A DNA stretch of 64,000 bases from an uncultured Bacteroides sp. (GTDB taxonomy: Bacteria > Bacteroidota > Bacteroidia > Bacteroidales > Bacteroidaceae), in NCBI RefSeq assembly GCF_949298305.1, contig NZ_CASFWU010000013.1:14670-78669 (forward strand). Reading direction: 5' to 3'. Each line of letters starts with the position of its first letter. Position 1 is the first letter of the stretch. The position numbers and the translations under genes are program-made. Of the stretch, positions 43,251 to 50,383 are shown one piece after another. The notes beneath the pieces were generated by a model that ran no database searches, had not been told where the DNA came from, and saw only the letters and a program-made list of their open reading frames with translations.

Positions 43251-43598
43251 ATGCCGGTCAAACGATATTGTCAGACGTTGAATTTAAAAGATAATCCGAC
43301 TCTGATAGCAGAATACCGACGGATACACAGTAAAGCGGAAGCTTGGCCAGAAATACGTGAGGGCATTCGTTCCATAGGAATTTTGGAAATGGAAATGTAT
43401 ATTTATGGTAATCGGGTTTTTATGATTGTTGAAACACCCTTAGATTTCGATTGGGAGGTGGCAATGGAACAGCTTTCCCATCTTCCTCGTCAACAAGAGT
43501 GGGAAGACTTTGTGGCTCGTTTTCAAGATTGTCTCCCTGGCTCTACGTCTGCCGACAAATGGAAGTTGATGGAACGGATGTTTTATTTATACGAGTAA
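43251..43598 (+). CDS. rhaM: L-rhamnose mutarotase family protein (DUF718)
   Basis: 115 residues from the ATG at 43251 (MPVKRYCQTLNLKD); an in-frame ATG at 43212 adds 13 residues without family character. The family interconverts anomers of L-rhamnose (some members L-fucose). Signatures: LIAEYRRIHS, AWPEIREGIRSIGILEMEMYIYGNRVFMIVE, and the ending WKLMERMFYLYE. The aromatic- and Met-rich small alpha/beta barrel is typical and the length normal. It lies after the GH106-like gene and would feed released rhamnose into catabolism. Confidence 0.85.
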   Translation: MPVKRYCQTLNLKDNPTLIAEYRRIHSKAEAWPEIREGIRSIGILEMEMYIYGNRVFMIVETPLDFDWEVAMEQLSHLPRQQEWEDFVARFQDCLPGSTSADKWKLMERMFYLYE

Positions 43599-43671
43599 TT
43601 GGTTTGTGTTGAATGATGAGTTCGGGAATTAACCGAATTGAATATAGAGGGGGCATACTTGTATGAGTTAA

Positions 43672-44241
43672 AGCGAAAGATGTTTTGTGTATGCTCCGCA
43701 GTGGCAATGGAATTACCAGCCGCGCGAAGCTTATTTTTCCCTTCGGGAACGTCCGGGCTGGCTGCGCCTAAGGGCTTTCCGGCCTTTGGAGACCGACAAA
43801 CTGCTGAAAGCCGGAAATACGCTGACGCAGCGGACATTCCGCAGCAAGGAAAATGAAGTGGTGGTCAAGTTGGACATTGCCCATCTGGCCGATGGACAGA
43901 AAAGCGGGCTTTGTCATTTCTCTTCGCAACATTCGGCTGTCGGCGTGGTGAAGGACGGAGGGAAATGTTTTCTGGAGTATCGGAAAAACGATGAGGTGAC
44001 GAGAGGCAGACTGATTGAAACCCGTTACATCTGGTTGAAGTCCAGTTGGGGACTGGACGGACTTTCCCGTTATTATTATAGCCTGGATGGCGATGTGTTC
44101 CATCCGTTGGGTGTTCCTTACCAGATGGTGTGGGGAAACTACCGTGGTGACCGCATCGGAATTTACTGCTTCAACAATAAGGAGGACAAGGGCTTTGTCG
44201 ATGTAGATTACGTGCATTATTCGACTGATGCCAGTCATTGA
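43672..44241 (+). pseudogene. Remnant of a GH43 enzyme: C-terminal beta-sandwich only
   Basis: An open frame starts right after a TAA (43669) and has only a GTG (43687) near its start. Its about 185 residues match the C-terminal concanavalin-like domain of large GH43 xylosidase/arabinofuranosidase proteins: APQWQWNYQPREAYFSLRERPGWLRLRA, DGQKSGLCHFSS, DRIGIYCFNNKEDKGFVDVDYVHY. The five-bladed catalytic propeller and signal peptide that should precede it are absent; rhaM ends 73 bp upstream. I take it as a deletion relic, not a working gene. Confidence 0.75.
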
Positions 44242-44331
44242 TATCCCTCGGTTTTACCGCCTCTCCACATCGCCAATCGGGGATTTGCGTAAAAAACGAT
44301 GGGGTGCTCGTGGAGAAGCGGGTGAAAAGCG

Positions 44332-44339
44332 TATCTTTG
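44332..44339 (+). promoter_or_regulatory. Bacteroidetes -7 box (TATCTTTG)
   Basis: Exact TAnnTTTG match, 24 bp before the deaminase ATG. No clear -33 TTTG at the usual spacing. Confidence 0.5.
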
Positions 44340-44363
44340 CAACAATTCTAAATCGGTACGAAT

Positions 44364-45632
44364 ATGGCAGCCATTCATCAACTCATTGTGCGGAATGCTT
44401 CGCTGAAGGGGCAATCCGTGGACTTGTACATAACGGGCAATCGGATTTCCCGCATCGTTCCCCATCCGTCGGCATCAGTCTCCAGTCCCGACAGCCCGGA
44501 TGCGGTGTGTGTGGACGCGCAAGGGATGAGCGTATTCCCGGCGTTCTACAATACCCACAACCATGCCGCCATGACGCTCCTGCGCGGCTATGCCGACGAT
44601 TTGCTCCTGATGGAGTGGCTGGAGAAGCACATCTGGCCTGCCGAGGCCCGTTTTACGGACGAGCACATCCGTGTCGGTGTAAGGCTGGCCTGCCTGGAGA
44701 TGATCAAGTCGGGCACGGTCTTATTCAATGACATGTACTGGAAAGAGGAGGTGGCGCTTCCGGTCGTGGAGGCTATGGGGCTGCGGGCCGCGCTGGGTGT
44801 CTTGCTCATCGATACGCAGGACAGCCGGGAACAGGAGCGGAACTTCGGCCTGCTGGAACAGTTTGTACCGAAGCCGGACGGACGGGTGTCGCTTGCGGTT
44901 GCTCCGCATTCTGTCTATACCGTGAGCGGGGAACTGCTGCGCAAGAGTGCCGAAGCTGCCCGACGCAACGGACAGAAAATCCACATCCACCTGTGCGAGA
45001 CGCAGGGTGAGGTGGAGAGTTGCCTGAAGCAGCATGGCTGCACGCCGGTTGCCTATCTCGACCGGATGGGCTTCCTGGGAGACGACGTGATAGCGGCCCA
45101 TGTGGTGCATGTGACGGACGAGGATATCCGTCTGCTGGCCGAGCGGGGAGTGACCGTCGCGCATTGTCCGGTCAGCAACATGAAGCTGTCTTCGGGCATT
45201 GCCCCGGTGCAGAAAATGCTGGAGGCCGGCTGCCGTGTGACGTTGGCCACCGACGGCTGTTCGTCCAACAACAACCTGGACATGCGGGAGGAAATGAAGA
45301 TAGCCGCGCTGTTGGCAAAGGTTTCCAGCGGGCCGCAAGCCTTGCCGGCGGGCGAGGTGCTGCGTATGGCTACGCGTGCCGGGGCCGAAACGTTCGGTTG
45401 GGATGCCGGTGCGGTCGAGGAGGGGCGCCTTGCCGACTTAATCCTGGTGCGCAACGACCGTGCCTGTATGACGCCCATGTTCCATCCCGAAAGCAACTGG
45501 GTCTATGCGGCGGACAGCTCGCTGATTGATACCGTCATCTGCGACGGCCGCATGCTGATGCAAGGGCGCAAGGTGGAAGGCGAGGAGGAAATCCTGGCCG
45601 ATGCCCGTCGCATAGCCGCCACGCTTCGCTGA
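44364..45632 (+). CDS. Amidohydrolase: SAH/methylthioadenosine deaminase-like
   Basis: 422 residues, cytoplasmic. The TatD/TRZ-ATZ type metal-dependent deaminase has the metal-binding NTHNHAAMTLLRG (H65, H67), KIHIHLCET, AAHVVHVTDEDI, VAHCPVSNMKLSSGIAPV and LATDGCSSNNNLDM. The MtaD/SsnA group deaminates adenosyl thioethers (S-adenosylhomocysteine, 5'-methylthioadenosine) to inosyl forms. Its 3' end faces an SAH-hydrolase homologue with 3 bp between stops, which supports SAH as a substrate. Other members act on guanine, chlorotriazines or cytosine; the closest motifs favour MtaD. Confidence 0.85.
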   Translation: MAAIHQLIVRNASLKGQSVDLYITGNRISRIVPHPSASVSSPDSPDAVCVDAQGMSVFPAFYNTHNHAAMTLLRGYADDLLLMEWLEKHIWPAEARFTDEHIRVGVRLACLEMIKSGTVLFNDMYWKEEVALPVVEAMGLRAALGVLLIDTQDSREQERNFGLLEQFVPKPDGRVSLAVAPHSVYTVSGELLRKSAEAARRNGQKIHIHLCETQGEVESCLKQHGCTPVAYLDRMGFLGDDVIAAHVVHVTDEDIRLLAERGVTVAHCPVSNMKLSSGIAPVQKMLEAGCRVTLATDGCSSNNNLDMREEMKIAALLAKVSSGPQALPAGEVLRMATRAGAETFGWDAGAVEEGRLADLILVRNDRACMTPMFHPESNWVYAADSSLIDTVICDGRMLMQGRKVEGEEEILADARRIAATLR

Positions 45633-45635
45633 GAG

Positions 45636-46703
45636 TCAGCCGATGTAGGCCAGCTCTTTCTCCAACAAACCGTTTTGCCGGGTGACGGAGAGGATTTCCG
45701 TTTCAATCGCTTCGGGCGGTAAGAGGAAACGGTAGGAGGGCGGAAAGCCCTGTTCCTTCAGGTAGACGGCTCCGGCGTTGTGCAGCGCCAGGGTCGCGTC
45801 TATGTAGCGCAAGCGGGTGGGCTCTTCCAGAATGAAGTTCAGTGTCAGCTTGTTGTTCAGTACCGCTTCGGGGGCAATGTGCGGCCCGTATTCGTCTTCC
45901 ACACCCATGTTGGCCAGCAGGGCGCCGCATCCCGTCAGGGCTTCTGCCGGAATTGCGGCCAAGGCGTTCGGCTGTCCGGTGGCCGTCACCACGGCATAGG
46001 CACCTTGCAGGGCTTGGACAATGCGTGGCAGGTCGCGATAGTCGATGACCTCGGCGGCATAGCTTGCCGTGTCCGGTTGCAGGCAGCCCGTATCGGTCAC
46101 CACCGTCGTCTTTATTCCTTTTCCGTGTGCCTGGAACAAGATGCCCGAGCCGACCTTCCCGCACCCGAAAAGCACCAGCTTGCGGCCTTCCCAATCCCGA
46201 TACCCCAGTTGCCGCATGGCACGGAAGTAGCTTTCGCCGGTGCCCAGACAGGTTTCTATGCGCTTTATTCTTCCTCCGTCGGCAAAGAATACAGGACGCC
46301 GGTTGTTCTGAAACGCGTCGATGCCGCTGTGTGTCAGCTCCACATAGCCGATGCGTGGAGTCAGGCGGGAGAAGGAGCCGGCACAGTCGAGAATCAGGTC
46401 GAAGTCGGTTTCTCCGCTACTGTTGTCGGCGTCGCAAACAGGAATGTCGCAATCGTTCAGCAGGCGGACGATGGCCGGGTCGTGTGCCATGACGCGGGAG
46501 ATGCCGACCGTAAGTCGGGCACCGGCAGCTATCAGAGCCAGGTGTTTCAGCAGCGTGTTGCGGTACACCGGCGTAGCGTCCAGTACCCGCATCTCAGCCA
46601 GCGGCTTTTCCTGGGTCCAGCGCGTCATTTGTTCTTTCAGGGCCGGGTATTCGGCTTCCTCATAGGTCTGCCGTAGCAATTCTTCAATTGGTTTCAGGTT
46701 CAT
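45636..46703 (-). CDS. S-adenosylhomocysteine hydrolase-like NAD-binding protein
   Basis: 355 residues from the ATG at 46703 (MNLKPIEELLRQ); the open frame upstream runs through the 22-bp repeat array and is not protein-like. A Rossmann domain with VLFGCGKVGSGI (GxGxxG-like) and the SAH-hydrolase style VVTATGQPNAL and LANMGVEDEYGPHI. The protein is clearly shorter than canonical SahH (about 430-470 residues), and the classical DDG substrate loop is not evident. It may hydrolyse S-inosylhomocysteine made by the facing deaminase, as reported for a methanogen pathway, or act on another adenosyl thioether. That role is inference from gene order. Confidence 0.7.
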   Translation of the reverse strand: MNLKPIEELLRQTYEEAEYPALKEQMTRWTQEKPLAEMRVLDATPVYRNTLLKHLALIAAGARLTVGISRVMAHDPAIVRLLNDCDIPVCDADNSSGETDFDLILDCAGSFSRLTPRIGYVELTHSGIDAFQNNRRPVFFADGGRIKRIETCLGTGESYFRAMRQLGYRDWEGRKLVLFGCGKVGSGILFQAHGKGIKTTVVTDTGCLQPDTASYAAEVIDYRDLPRIVQALQGAYAVVTATGQPNALAAIPAEALTGCGALLANMGVEDEYGPHIAPEAVLNNKLTLNFILEEPTRLRYIDATLALHNAGAVYLKEQGFPPSYRFLLPPEAIETEILSVTRQNGLLEKELAYIG

Positions 46704-46878
46704 GATTGCGGAAAAAAAGATGTTATTCTGGTTCAACATACAACATCGGTCTGTCCCTGTCGGCAGACCTCTTTGCCCTGCAAATATATCAATTATTCTG
46801 CTTATTGAGCTTGGAGAGATGTTTAAATCATCCGTTGGTGAAATTGGATGGGCGCTTATCCTGCGTTGCTCCTCGTCA

Positions 46879-47010
46879 GTAGACGCTTGTACGGCTCGTG
46901 GTAGACGCTTGCACGGCCCGTGGTGGATGCTTGCACGGCCCGTGGTGGATGCAAGCACCGTCCGTGGTGGATGCAAGCACCGTTCGTGGTGAATGCTTGC
47001 ACGGCTCGGA
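46879..47010. repeat. 22-bp tandem array (ATGCTTGCACGGCCCGTG), six units
   Basis: Units start at 46879, 46901, 46923, 46945, 46967 and 46989. Units 1-3 and 6 contain GCTTG(C/T)ACGG; units 4 and 5 carry GCAAGCACCG instead, as if the middle had been inverted. GTGGATG and CGTG flank each middle. Confidence 0.92.
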
Positions 47011-47020
47011 CGGCTTTCCT

Positions 47021-47083
47021 AACTACCCACTTTGTCCGCCTGACTACCTACTTTGTCTGCCTAACTACCTACTTGGCATCGCT
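47021..47083. repeat. 21-bp tandem repeat, three units
   Basis: AACTACCCACTTTGTCCGCC, a close copy at 47042 and a third at 47063 (diverging at its end). It follows the 22-bp array directly. Confidence 0.85.
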
Positions 47084-47279
47084 AAAGTGCCTGTTTATGC
47101 CCGCCGGGTGAATGATGGTTGCGGGCGGAAGCAGGAACAGGGCGGAACGGGACTGGTTTCAGCAAAAATGTGAGGGTTGCCTGCAAACCTGTTTCACGCT
47201 TTCACATTGCTTTCAACGTGTTGGTTTACAGGTGGATTGGGTGAAACCGGATGTTTCACCGCGGATTATCCGATTTTCG

Positions 47280-47302
47280 GTGTGTTTTCCTGAATCAGGT
47301 TG
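47280..47302 (-). repeat. 23-bp repeat shared with 5710-5732
   Basis: Exact inverse copy of 5710-5732. Flanked here by GTGAAA-type words. Confidence 0.75.
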
Positions 47303-47457
47303 CGTCTTTCCGTGAAATATTCTCTGCTTTCAACGGAACCGCTTTAAAACGAGTGGATTACGGTGAACCTTCACGCGACAACCTTCACACAGCTTGTGAA
47401 GGGTACAGTGTCATGTCCCTTCAGTACTGATAAAGGTATGGCATATATGGGTCCGCT

Positions 47458-48126
47458 TCATTTGAGCAGAAAGTTCAATACTTCTTCGGGGGTGTCCGGC
47501 AGTATCTTCCGGAAGTGGGTGAGCATTCGTTCGCGCGACTCCTGTGGGGTGCGGTCGGGGTGGCAAGCCTCGCGTCCGAAGCGGGCTTCGGGGGTGGTGA
47601 GCAGAGACCAGCCCCAGCCATACTCCCGTCCGTGGCGGTCGTGAGGATAGACGAAGTCTTCCGTTACGATGTAGCCGCCCATTTCCAGTCGTTTCAGGTA
47701 GGCATCGAACTTGCCCCGCATTTTGGGGCCGGTGAAGCCGCATGCGGCACGCAGCTCACGCGTAATGAGGCTGCCTTCGCTTTTCAGCGCGTCAAGGATG
47801 CTTTCTTCGATGCTGTCTTCTTCCGGACGGGGACAGATGCTTCGGCGATAGTTGCAGAAGTCGGGCCACCACTCGTGGCTGATAAACGCTGCCTTGCGGT
47901 CGAAGAACTTGCCGTAGGCACATCCGCTTTCCTGCAACACGGAGCCTTTCCACTCCCACAACGGCCATTCCCATCCGCCGTCGGGCAGTCGGGTGTACTG
48001 GCAATCTTCGTCCGTTACTTCTTCGGCCGACCAGCCGGCAATGCCCATGCTGAGCAGAGGCAGGAAACCTATCTCGTTGACATAGTCAATCAGCTCGGGG
48101 CAGGAATGTAACAGCTCTTTTCTCAT
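47458..48126 (-). CDS. AlkZ-related winged-helix protein
   Basis: 222 residues from the ATG at 48126 (MRKELLHSCPELIDYVNEIGFLPL). The longer open frame upstream is the shadow of the DUF169 gene. The middle has a winged-helix-like stretch (SIEESILDALKSEGSLITRELRAACGFTG), then FDAYLKRLEMGGYIVTEDFVYPHDRHGREYGWGWSLLTTPE, as in proteins annotated AlkZ-related, named after DNA glycosylases that unhook cross-links. Glycosylase activity is unproven for this short form. The start overlaps the stop of the DUF169 gene by 4 bp (ATGA), so the two are translationally coupled. Confidence 0.65.
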   Translation of the reverse strand: MRKELLHSCPELIDYVNEIGFLPLLSMGIAGWSAEEVTDEDCQYTRLPDGGWEWPLWEWKGSVLQESGCAYGKFFDRKAAFISHEWWPDFCNYRRSICPRPEEDSIEESILDALKSEGSLITRELRAACGFTGPKMRGKFDAYLKRLEMGGYIVTEDFVYPHDRHGREYGWGWSLLTTPEARFGREACHPDRTPQESRERMLTHFRKILPDTPEEVLNFLLK

Positions 48127-48839
48127 TTTCCAATCTCTCCGTTGATTCGTTTCTTTACGATGCTGTATGCCTTCCGGAACAGGGCGGAGTGCTCCATGGT
48201 CTGTGCCATTTCCCGGAAACGGTGCGTGGGTATCACGAACGTCAGCTCGTTGGCCGGCACCAGCGGGCGGGCAGAGGGGTCGAGCACGCCGATGAAGCAG
48301 CTCCGGCCCTGCCTCCGGTTCTCTTGCACGGCAAAGGTCACGATGCTGCAACACCCCGATGCAAACCGGGTGCAGACGGCGTTGTCGGCATCGTTGTCGT
48401 AAAACGCCCACGAGCACAGGCCCGAGAGCTGGTCGGGGGTGGCGAAGAACAGGATGCCTTCCACTTCGTCGAGCGTGGACAGGCGGTCCATGCGGACAAA
48501 GTTCAGGTAGGGCTTTTCCGTCAGGCGGATGTCCAGCTGGCGGATGTATTCCTTCACCTGCTCGGGCGTCTGTTTGTAGTGCTCCGTCTCCGACACGAAT
48601 GCGGGAATGCGTTCCTGCATCGGGGCAAAGGCCGTGTAGAGGCTGCCTCCGCCGCATAGCACATTGCCGGCGTGCAGGGTGAGTGAATCGCCCTCGCAAA
48701 CCTTACGGATAGCACCAATCATGCAGCGCGGTATTTTTCTTACTTCTGTGGCCGGTGTCTGGCTGTAGCCGAAGGCAACTGGCAGTGGGACGGCATTGCC
48801 GAAGGCTTCCCGGTATTGTTGTAAAAATGTCGGTATCAT
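48123..48839 (-). CDS. DUF169 domain protein
   Basis: 238 residues, cytoplasmic. DUF169 features: LPVAFGYSQTP, CMIGAIRKVCEGDSLTLHAGNVLCGGGSLYTAF, and GILFFATPDQLSGLCSWAFYDNDADNAVCTRFASGCCSIVTFAVQENRRQG, with several conserved Cys residues. The function of the family is not known; the cysteines suggest metal or cofactor binding. First gene of a two-gene unit with the AlkZ-like gene. Confidence 0.85.
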   Translation of the reverse strand: MIPTFLQQYREAFGNAVPLPVAFGYSQTPATEVRKIPRCMIGAIRKVCEGDSLTLHAGNVLCGGGSLYTAFAPMQERIPAFVSETEHYKQTPEQVKEYIRQLDIRLTEKPYLNFVRMDRLSTLDEVEGILFFATPDQLSGLCSWAFYDNDADNAVCTRFASGCCSIVTFAVQENRRQGRSCFIGVLDPSARPLVPANELTFVIPTHRFREMAQTMEHSALFRKAYSIVKKRINGEIGK

Positions 48840-48935
48840 AAGCGTGATGTGTGAACTTTCCCCAAAGTTACGGGTTTAATTCTTTTTCCCCTCATGCATG
48901 GCGATAAAAATGCACCGTTCCTGCAATTATGTTCT

Positions 48936-49154
48936 CAAGTTTCGGTTTTACCGAATTGAAAATCGGCGAAGCCAAACTTGCAGGAGTTAGAGGAGTTAGA
49001 AGGAGGCCCCCTCCAACTCCCCCCGAAGGGGGAGAGATTCCGCCAAGGCGGGCTTAGGAGTTAAAAGCCAATAGAAAAACAAACAGCTCACAATGTATCG
49101 GCTTAACTCCTTAACTTCTTAACTACCAGAGAAATATTGAATCCGAAACTTAAG
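48936..49154. repeat. MITE-like intergenic repeat, copy 2
   Basis: Begins CAAGTTTCGG and ends CGAAACTTAAG. The left part (GTTTTACCGAATTGAAAATC, then a CCCCCTCC/GGGGGAG hairpin) is nearly identical to copy 3; the right part (AGCCAATAGAAAAACAAAC onward) is nearly identical to copy 1. Confidence 0.88.
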
Positions 49155-49284
49155 TTGTGTTGGGCCGTTTGCCAAACTACGGAGTCTGTTCAAAAAAAAA
49201 GGCGGTCCCTTTCAATGGAAGTTTGCTGTCGATTTCCGTGGGTGTTACCATCCGGGTGGGGGACCTCCACGATGTCCGGGCAGC

Positions 49285-49737
49285 TTATCGGGACGGTTCT
49301 TCCTGCTTCTTTTTTCTCAAATCTTTTCCTTCGTATCGGCAGATGGCTTCTATCCAGTCGGCTTCCAGGGGCTTGGATTCGTGTTTGGTGAGGTCGAAAG
49401 TTACCATGACGGAGTTGCAGGTGCATTTCACTTCGCGTGTTTGCAGGTCGATGACCCGCTGGGCGAGGTGAAAACTTTTGTTGCCTATCTGGGTGACGGC
49501 TGTCTGTACGGCAATGTGGTCGGAGCCGTAGATTTGGGAGAGAAATTCAGCGTCGATATGTACGACGACAATGCCGTCTTTCTCCCAGTTGACGTGGGGA
49601 CATACGGAAGCGAAGTATTCGGTTTTTCCCAAATCGTAGAAAGAGAAATAGACGGTGTTGTTGACGTGGCCGAATTTGTCAACATCGTTGAAGCGCAGTT
49701 GTATAGGCAAAGTGTGGTTAAATTGAATTTCTTCCAT
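49285..49737 (-). CDS. Acyl-CoA thioesterase (4HBT hotdog)
   Basis: 150 residues. A hotdog-fold thioesterase of the 4-hydroxybenzoyl-CoA type, hydrolysing acyl-CoA or acyl-ACP. The signature VDKFGHVNNTVYFSFYDLGKTEYF (about 16-40) carries the catalytic Asp/His/Asn region. Cytoplasmic. It is divergent from tsaC, and the -7 boxes of the two promoters are 1 bp apart. The substrate is not evident. Confidence 0.9.
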   Translation of the reverse strand: MEEIQFNHTLPIQLRFNDVDKFGHVNNTVYFSFYDLGKTEYFASVCPHVNWEKDGIVVVHIDAEFLSQIYGSDHIAVQTAVTQIGNKSFHLAQRVIDLQTREVKCTCNSVMVTFDLTKHESKPLEADWIEAICRYEGKDLRKKKQEEPSR

Positions 49738-49752
49738 TGTTTTCTCTTAAAC

Positions 49753-49785
49753 TTTGTTTATTTCGCCGCAAAAATACTACTTTTG
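49753..49785 (+). promoter_or_regulatory. Promoter of tsaC, interleaved with the thioesterase promoter
   Basis: TTTG (49753-49756), 21 bp, TACTTTTG (49778-49785) points right. On the other strand TATTTTTG (49776-49769) serves the thioesterase gene. Together they form the near-palindrome CAAAAATACTACTTTTG. Confidence 0.7.
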
Positions 49786-49817
49786 CGTGTAAAATAGTTG
49801 AGTTAGTTATCAAGAAA

Positions 49818-50381
49818 ATGATAGAAGAAATTAAAAAAGCTTGTCAGGTAATGAGCCGTGGCGGGGTGATATTGTACCCTACGGATACGGTGTGGGGCAT
49901 CGGCTGCGATGCTACCAACGAGGAAGCGGTGCGCCGTGTGTACGAGATAAAGCGGCGGGCAGACAGCAAGGCGATGCTGGTGCTGGTGGATTCTGCCGTA
50001 AAGGTGGACTTCTACGTGCAGGATGTGCCCGAGGTGGCATGGGACTTGATAGAATTGGCGGACAAACCGCTGACCATCATCTATTCGGGAGCACGCAACC
50101 TGGCTCCCAATCTGCTGGCCGAAGACGGAAGCGTGGGCATACGGGTGACCCGCGAGGCTTTCTCGCAGCAGTTGTGCCGTCAGTTCCGCAAGGCTATCGT
50201 TTCTACTTCGGCCAATATCAGCGGACGGCCTTCGGCTGCCAATTTCAGTGAAATAGATGAGGAAATCAAGTCGGCAGTGGACTATATAGTCAATTACCGT
50301 CAGGAAGAGACGGGACATCCGAAGCCTTCCAGCATCATCAAGCTGGACAAGGGCGGCGTCATCAAAATAATTCGTGAATAG
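49818..50381 (+). CDS. tsaC: L-threonylcarbamoyladenylate synthase (YrdC/Sua5 family)
   Basis: 187 residues from the ATG at 49818 (MIEEIKKACQVM); the upstream frame overlaps the promoter. It makes threonylcarbamoyl-AMP from Thr, bicarbonate and ATP, for the t6A37 modification of ANN-decoding tRNAs. Signatures: GGVILYPTDTVWGIGCDATN (about 15-34), YEIKRRADSKAMLVLV and STSANISGRPSA. The length fits the short TsaC form without the Sua5 extension. The ClC channel gene follows after 2 bp, so they are likely co-transcribed. Confidence 0.92.
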   Translation: MIEEIKKACQVMSRGGVILYPTDTVWGIGCDATNEEAVRRVYEIKRRADSKAMLVLVDSAVKVDFYVQDVPEVAWDLIELADKPLTIIYSGARNLAPNLLAEDGSVGIRVTREAFSQQLCRQFRKAIVSTSANISGRPSAANFSEIDEEIKSAVDYIVNYRQEETGHPKPSSIIKLDKGGVIKIIRE

Positions 50382-50383
50382 AA

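Larger units (their letters stand above)
46704..47457. other. Gene-free stretch, dense in tandem repeats
   Basis: About 750 bp with no credible gene. It holds a six-unit 22-bp array (46879-47010), a three-unit 21-bp array (47021-47083), the 23-bp segment shared with 5710-5732, and many GTGAAA/TTTCAC words (47185-47400) that can pair with one another. Confidence 0.7.

Noticed and set aside
46704..46976. N-terminal extension of the SahH-like protein
   Set aside because: It is translated repeat array (the 22-bp units) and lacks similarity to the family; MNLKPIEELL is a proper start.
46879..47010. CRISPR array
   Set aside because: Units are contiguous 22-bp repeats without spacers of constant length, and no cas genes are near.
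48127..48699. N-terminal extension of the AlkZ-like protein
   Set aside because: It is an out-of-frame shadow of the DUF169 gene; the ATGA overlap gives a better start.
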